A DNA stretch of 17,084 nt from an uncultured Erysipelotrichaceae bacterium (GTDB lineage Bacteria; Bacillota_I; Bacilli_A; RFN20; CAG-826), in the NCBI GenBank assembly GCA_947303755.1, contig CAMYZF010000021.1, forward strand, positions 1-17,084, given 5' to 3'. The notes under the pieces were generated by a model that was not told where the DNA came from, ran no database searches, and was given only the letters and a program-made list of their open reading frames with translations. The stretch's first letter is position 1; every line of letters starts with the position of its first letter. The position numbers and the translations under genes are program-made. Positions 13,178 through 17,084 of the stretch are shown one piece after another.

Positions 13178-13206
13178 GTTTGTGATTAATTTAGGAGTAT
13201 TTTTAT

Positions 13207-14523
13207 ATGGAAATATTACCAGTCAAAGGCACACACGACATCTACGAAGCAGATGCTGCAGTCTATTCAGATCTTGAAAATCGCCTCATTTATATGGCGC
13301 TTTTACATAACTACAAAGAGATTCGCACTCCAATTATTGAACATACAAATTTATTTGTTCGTGGAGTTGGAGAATCAAGCGATATCGTCAATAAAGAAAT
13401 GTACACATTCGACGACAAAGGTGGCCGTTCCATCACTCTTCGTCCAGAATTAACTGCTGGAATTATGCGTAGCATAGTTTCCAACAAATTATATGCGAAT
13501 GCCGATTTACCACTTCGTTATTTCTATCTTGGCCCATGCTTTAGATATGAAAGACCACAAGCTGGTAGATATCGTCAATTCAATCAATTTGGTATCGAAG
13601 CTATTGGCGCGCCTAATTACTTGCAAGACGCTGAAGTTATTTCCTTTGGATATCACGCTTTGTTTATCCTTGGTATTGATAACGTCAAAGTTTATATAAA
13701 CTCCTTAGGAGACGAAGCTTCTAGAGCAAGATATCGCGAAGCTTTGAAAGAATACTTTGCCAAGCACATTGATAAAATGTGTGGAGATTGCAAAAGAAGA
13801 TTTGAAGTTAATCCACTTCGTATCTTGGATTGCAAAGTAGATGAAGACCAAGAAATTATTAAAGACGCTCCAAAATTAAAAGACTATCTCTCTAATGAAT
13901 CAAAATTATATTTGAACAATGTCATTTCCTTATTAAAGGAAGTTGGTATCGAAGCCGTCATTGATGACAATTTAGTTCGTGGCTTAGATTACTATACTGG
14001 TGTTGTTTTTGAATATCATGTCGACAAAGTCGAAGGCGCTGATAATGTCGGAGCCTTAGGTGGTGGTGGTCATTATGCCCACTTGCTTAAAGAAGTTGGT
14101 GGGCCAGACCTTGAAGGAGTTGGTTTAGCCTTTGGTATTGAACGTTTAGTTTATGTCCATAGTTTAACTCACAAAGGCGGATACGAACTTGGCCCAGATT
14201 TCTTTGTTATCGGCATGAATCAAGAAATCATCGACAAGAATTTCTCTTTAGCAGATATGATTAGAAGCAAAGGCATTGCGGTGGAAGCAAATTACGAAGT
14301 AAAATCACTAAAATCCTTGCTTAAAACTGCTGTTAAAAAACATGCGAAATTCGCTATTATCGTCGGCGAAGAAGAGATCGAAAAGAAACGCCTCGTGGTG
14401 AAAAATCTCCGCAGTCAAGAACAAACCACCGTGGAATTAGAAAATTTTGAAGCGACTTTAGAATCGCTCCTTAATGAATACGAACAAGAAAGCGCAAAGC
14501 TCGCTTTAGAGGGTTTAAAATAA
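13207..14523 (+). CDS. hisS: Histidyl-tRNA synthetase
   Basis: HisRS attaches histidine to tRNA-His in the cytoplasm. The 438-residue protein is of normal length and shows the class II core: motif 1 around EIRTPIIEHTNLFVRG (38-53), LRPELTAGIMRS (78-89), motif 2 FRYERPQAGRYRQF (112-125), the histidine-specific motif RGLDYYTG (258-265), and motif 3 GLAFGIERL (306-314). An anticodon-binding domain of about 100 residues follows; EQESAKLALEGLK is a short extra tail. The start ATG is preceded by AGGAG (13193-13197) at 9 bases. The frame is followed by aspS after one base, the usual hisS-aspS pairing of Bacilli. In many Bacilli hisS is controlled by a T-box; none fits in this short leader. Confidence 0.97.
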   Translation: MEILPVKGTHDIYEADAAVYSDLENRLIYMALLHNYKEIRTPIIEHTNLFVRGVGESSDIVNKEMYTFDDKGGRSITLRPELTAGIMRSIVSNKLYANADLPLRYFYLGPCFRYERPQAGRYRQFNQFGIEAIGAPNYLQDAEVISFGYHALFILGIDNVKVYINSLGDEASRARYREALKEYFAKHIDKMCGDCKRRFEVNPLRILDCKVDEDQEIIKDAPKLKDYLSNESKLYLNNVISLLKEVGIEAVIDDNLVRGLDYYTGVVFEYHVDKVEGADNVGALGGGGHYAHLLKEVGGPDLEGVGLAFGIERLVYVHSLTHKGGYELGPDFFVIGMNQEIIDKNFSLADMIRSKGIAVEANYEVKSLKSLLKTAVKKHAKFAIIVGEEEIEKKRLVVKNLRSQEQTTVELENFEATLESLLNEYEQESAKLALEGLK

Positions 14524-14524
14524 G

Positions 14525-16252
14525 ATGGAAAGAACCTGTTATAATACCCAATTATCTTTAGATAATGTTGGACAAGAAGTTTCTTTAGTAGGTTGGGTTA
14601 ACAAAAGAAGAAACTTAGGGAGTTTACTCTTTATTGACCTCCGTGATCGCAGCGGAATTATCCAAATCACAGTTAATGAAGGCGTTGAAGTCCCAGATGT
14701 TCGTAACGAATACGTCATTTCCGTGAAAGGTAAGGTCGCTAAGAAAGATGTCCCAAACAAAAATCTTAAGACCGGTGAAATTGAAGTTATTGCTTCTAAA
14801 ATTGAAGTGCTTAGCAAAGCTAAAGCCACTCCAATGATCATCGCTGATGAGACTGATGCTTTGGAAGATCTTAGACTCAAATACCGTTATCTAGATTTAC
14901 GTAGACCAGTTTTACAAAACAATCTCATCAAAAGAGCGAAGATCGTTTCAATCGCTCATGACTATTTTGATAAAAACGGCTTTATTGAAGTGGAAACTCC
15001 GTGTTTAACTCTTTCTACTCCAGAAGGTGCTAGAGACTATATCGTTCCATCAAGAATCACTCACGGTGCATTTTATGCACTTCCTCAATCTCCACAATTA
15101 TTCAAGCAACTTTTGATGATTGGTGGTCTAGAAAGATATTATCAAATCGCGCGTTGCTTCCGTGACGAAGACTTACGTCAAGATAGACAACCAGAATTTA
15201 CTCAAATCGACTTAGAAATGTCGTTCCTTGATCAAGATCAAATCCTAACGATCATGGAAGGATTCTTAAAAAGAGTCTTCAAAGAAGTAAATGGTGTCGA
15301 TATCAAGACCCCACTTCGCAGAATGGACTACGCTGAAGCCGTTGATGTTTATGGTAGTGATAAACCAGATACTCGTTTTGAATTACATCTTAAAGATGTA
15401 ACCAAAGTTTTAAAAGCATCTGAGTTCAATGCTTATAAAGAAGCTGATTGCATTAAAGCCTTAGTTATTCCTGGCGAAGCCGCTAATACGAGCCGTAAAG
15501 TCATCGATAATTTAACTATTGAAGTTAAGAAATTTGGTTTCGGTGGTATCGGCGTCTTTAAATGTGTTAACGGAGCAGTAGAATCATCGCTTCTAAAATT
15601 CTTAAATGAAGCTCAAGTGAAAGAACTTAAAGAAGTTAGCGGCGCAAAAGATGGAGATTTAATCCTCGTCTTATCCGGCAAACACGATCAAGTTTGTTTC
15701 ACTTTAGGGGCTTTAAGAAGCCAGTACGCAAGAAAACTTGGTTATATTAAACCAAATACCTACGATTTACTTTGGGTGGTCAATTTCCCATTATTTGAAA
15801 AAGATATTCATGATGGTAGCTACAAAGCTCTTCATCACCCATTCACAAGACCAACACCAGAGACCGCTAAGTACTTAGACAGCGATCCAAGCAAGGTTTT
15901 ATCTGCAGCTTATGATATTGTCATAAATGGTTATGAAGCTGGCGGTGGTTCACTTCGTATTTATGACCAAGAAATGCAAAACAAGGTTTTCAATATCCTA
16001 GGTTTCTCTAACGAAGATATCGTCCGCAAATTCGGTTACTTTGTAAAAGCTTTTGAATATGGCACTCCTCCACATGGCGGAATTGCATTTGGCTTAGAAA
16101 GATTATCTATGATAATTTGTGGAACCGATAACATCCGCGATGTCATTGCCTTCCCAAAAAATCTTAAAGCCGCTTGTCCAATGTCTAGTGCCCCTCAAGC
16201 AGTCGATGAGGCCCAACTCTTAGACCTTGGAATTGAAATTAAAAAAGAATAA
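14525..16252 (+). CDS. aspS: Aspartyl-tRNA synthetase (bacterial type)
   Basis: AspRS attaches aspartate to tRNA-Asp. The 575-residue product has the bacterial arrangement: an N-terminal OB-fold anticodon-binding domain (about 1-100), a class II catalytic core and an inserted GAD domain (about 285-410). Motifs seen are TPEGARDYIVPSR (165-177), QSPQLFKQLL (188-197), motif 2 FRDEDLRQDRQPEFTQIDLE (212-231) and motif 3 GGIAFGLERL (518-527). The conserved end region FPKNLKAACPMSSAPQAVDE (543-562) is present. It starts one base after the hisS stop; AGAGGG (14508-14513), inside the hisS coding region, serves as ribosome binding site. Whether it charges only tRNA-Asp or also tRNA-Asn depends on genes outside the window. 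No terminator separates it from tkt. Confidence 0.97.
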   Translation: MERTCYNTQLSLDNVGQEVSLVGWVNKRRNLGSLLFIDLRDRSGIIQITVNEGVEVPDVRNEYVISVKGKVAKKDVPNKNLKTGEIEVIASKIEVLSKAKATPMIIADETDALEDLRLKYRYLDLRRPVLQNNLIKRAKIVSIAHDYFDKNGFIEVETPCLTLSTPEGARDYIVPSRITHGAFYALPQSPQLFKQLLMIGGLERYYQIARCFRDEDLRQDRQPEFTQIDLEMSFLDQDQILTIMEGFLKRVFKEVNGVDIKTPLRRMDYAEAVDVYGSDKPDTRFELHLKDVTKVLKASEFNAYKEADCIKALVIPGEAANTSRKVIDNLTIEVKKFGFGGIGVFKCVNGAVESSLLKFLNEAQVKELKEVSGAKDGDLILVLSGKHDQVCFTLGALRSQYARKLGYIKPNTYDLLWVVNFPLFEKDIHDGSYKALHHPFTRPTPETAKYLDSDPSKVLSAAYDIVINGYEAGGGSLRIYDQEMQNKVFNILGFSNEDIVRKFGYFVKAFEYGTPPHGGIAFGLERLSMIICGTDNIRDVIAFPKNLKAACPMSSAPQAVDEAQLLDLGIEIKKE

Positions 16253-16281
16253 TTTATTAATAAATTAAAGGAGAAAATCAA

Positions 16282-17084
16282 ATGAAAGAAATCGACAAAT
16301 TATCCGTGGCAGCGATTCGTTCAATGTGTATCGATGTTGTCAACAAGGCAAAATCTGGTCACCCAGGTATGGCTTTAGGAAGCGCACCAATATTGTATAC
16401 TCTGTATACAAAACACTTAGTCGCTAATCCAAAAGAGCCAATGTGGTTTAACCGTGATCGTTTCGTTTTATCAGCTGGACATGCTTCAAGTCTACTTTAC
16501 ACAATGCTTCATGTTGCTGGTTACGAAGTAAGTTTAGATGATTTAAAATCATTTAGACAACTTGGTAGTCTCACTCCAGGTCACCCAGAATTTAGACACA
16601 CCAAAGGTGTTGATGCGACCAGTGGTCCATTAGGACAAGGTATTGCCTCTGCTGTTGGTATGGCTATGGCTGAAAGAGCAGTGGCGCATCAATATCCGCA
16701 AGGAAAAGAACTCTGTGACCATTATACATATGTGTTATGCGGTGATGGTTGCCTTCAAGAAGGCATCTCTCAAGAAGCTATCTCTTTAGCGGGTCACCAT
16801 AAACTCAATAAACTCATTCTTTTCTATGATTCAAACGCTGTTACTTTAGATGGTGGTCTTGATCTTTCTTTCTCAGAAAATGTTAAGGCTCGTTTCAAAG
16901 CCTCTAACTGGAATGTTTTAGAAATTAGCGATGGTAATGATATCGATGCAATCGACGAAGCTATTAGCAAAGCTAAAACCTCTAAATCTAAACCAACTTT
17001 AATCATCGTCCATACCGTTATCGGTTATGGTAGTGAAAAACAAGGTACTTGCAAAGTTCATGGTAGCCCGCTAGGTGAAGAAGA
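16282..17084 (+). CDS. tkt: Transketolase, N-terminal part (runs off the window)
   Basis: Transketolase moves two-carbon units between sugar phosphates in the pentose phosphate pathway, using thiamine diphosphate and a divalent metal. The first 267 residues, the pyrophosphate-binding domain, are visible, out of about 650-670 for the family. Key features are GHPGMALG (26-33), SAGHASSLLY (64-73), TPGHPE (98-103), GVDATSGPLGQG (109-120), the ThDP signature beginning GDGCLQEG (154-161), YDSN (182-185), where the Asn completes the metal site, and HGSPLG (260-265). The ribosome binding site AAAGGAG (16267-16273) lies eight bases before the ATG. It begins 29 bases after aspS and may be read from the hisS promoter, since no terminator or clear new promoter lies between. 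Frame and motifs are intact to the last base. Confidence 0.96.
   Translation, partial: MKEIDKLSVAAIRSMCIDVVNKAKSGHPGMALGSAPILYTLYTKHLVANPKEPMWFNRDRFVLSAGHASSLLYTMLHVAGYEVSLDDLKSFRQLGSLTPGHPEFRHTKGVDATSGPLGQGIASAVGMAMAERAVAHQYPQGKELCDHYTYVLCGDGCLQEGISQEAISLAGHHKLNKLILFYDSNAVTLDGGLDLSFSENVKARFKASNWNVLEISDGNDIDAIDEAISKAKTSKSKPTLIIVHTVIGYGSEKQGTCKVHGSPLGEE

Noticed and set aside
13116..13206. Possible T-box leader before hisS
   Set aside because: The gap is only about 90 bases and the promoter leaves about 23 bases of leader; no specifier loop or conserved T-box sequence is visible.
14539..14880. 113-codon open frame on the minus strand within aspS
   Set aside because: Overlaps a highly conserved tRNA synthetase domain; composition is explained by the opposite strand.
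15066..15080. Hairpin GTGCAT-TTT-ATGCAC in aspS
   Set aside because: Six-base arms inside a conserved coding region without a T-tract; expected by chance in a window of this size.
16251..16266. AT-only 16-base palindrome overlapping the aspS stop codon
   Set aside because: Consists only of A and T, for which palindromes arise easily, and has no T-tract or promoter spacing to give it a role.
1..17084. CRISPR arrays, tRNA or rRNA genes, insertion sequences, phage genes
   Set aside because: No regularly spaced repeats, cloverleaf-like sequences, transposase motifs or phage-type genes were found in either strand.

Overview
The window reads as a low-GC, Gram-positive-type chromosome segment. It probably comes from an uncultured gut-type Bacilli/Mollicutes-related lineage. 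All genes lie on the + strand, and intergenic DNA is short and AT-rich with hairpin-plus-T-tract terminators. The gene order ruvA-ruvB, secDF, recJ, rel, hisS, aspS is the backbone known from Bacillus, where queA, tgt and yajC follow ruvB and apt sits between recJ and rel. Those genes are absent here. Ten of the eleven visible stop codons are TAA. The only UGA stop is followed directly by TAA, and Trp is read from UGG inside long intact genes, so the standard bacterial code is more likely than the mycoplasma code. The lineage is my inference from gene content and style, not from a search.

Layout: (1) 1-1211, the end of ruvA and all of ruvB (Holliday-junction branch migration), closed by a terminator. 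(2) 1376-4087, a fused but divergent SecDF translocase accessory protein that seems to have lost the conserved proton-relay aspartates. (3) 4122-5687, a short RecJ-type DHH exonuclease whose start codon sits directly after a hairpin with no Shine-Dalgarno sequence; a perfect 22-bp palindrome lies inside the gene. (4) 5788-10828, an island of four predicted lipoproteins at the place where apt usually lies. The first is a 937-residue multidomain protein with tandem Ig-like repeats. The other three are small, about 220 residues each, and look like single-module relatives of parts of the large one. The first two overlap; the third and fourth each have their own promoter and terminator. (5) 10914-13115, a full-length bifunctional Rel (ppGpp synthetase/hydrolase), apparently on a leaderless or near-leaderless transcript. 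(6) 13207-16252, hisS-aspS as a tight pair behind a good sigma-A-type promoter that overlaps a palindrome; there is no T-box leader. (7) 16282 to the end, the first 267 residues of transketolase.

The housekeeping genes cover recombination and repair, protein export, the stringent response, tRNA charging and the pentose phosphate pathway. The least explained part is the lipoprotein island: a cassette of surface proteins with shared modules, similar Ser/Thr/Gly/Lys linkers and separate transcription units, set into an otherwise conserved housekeeping neighbourhood. I see no tRNA, rRNA, CRISPR array, transposase or phage gene.
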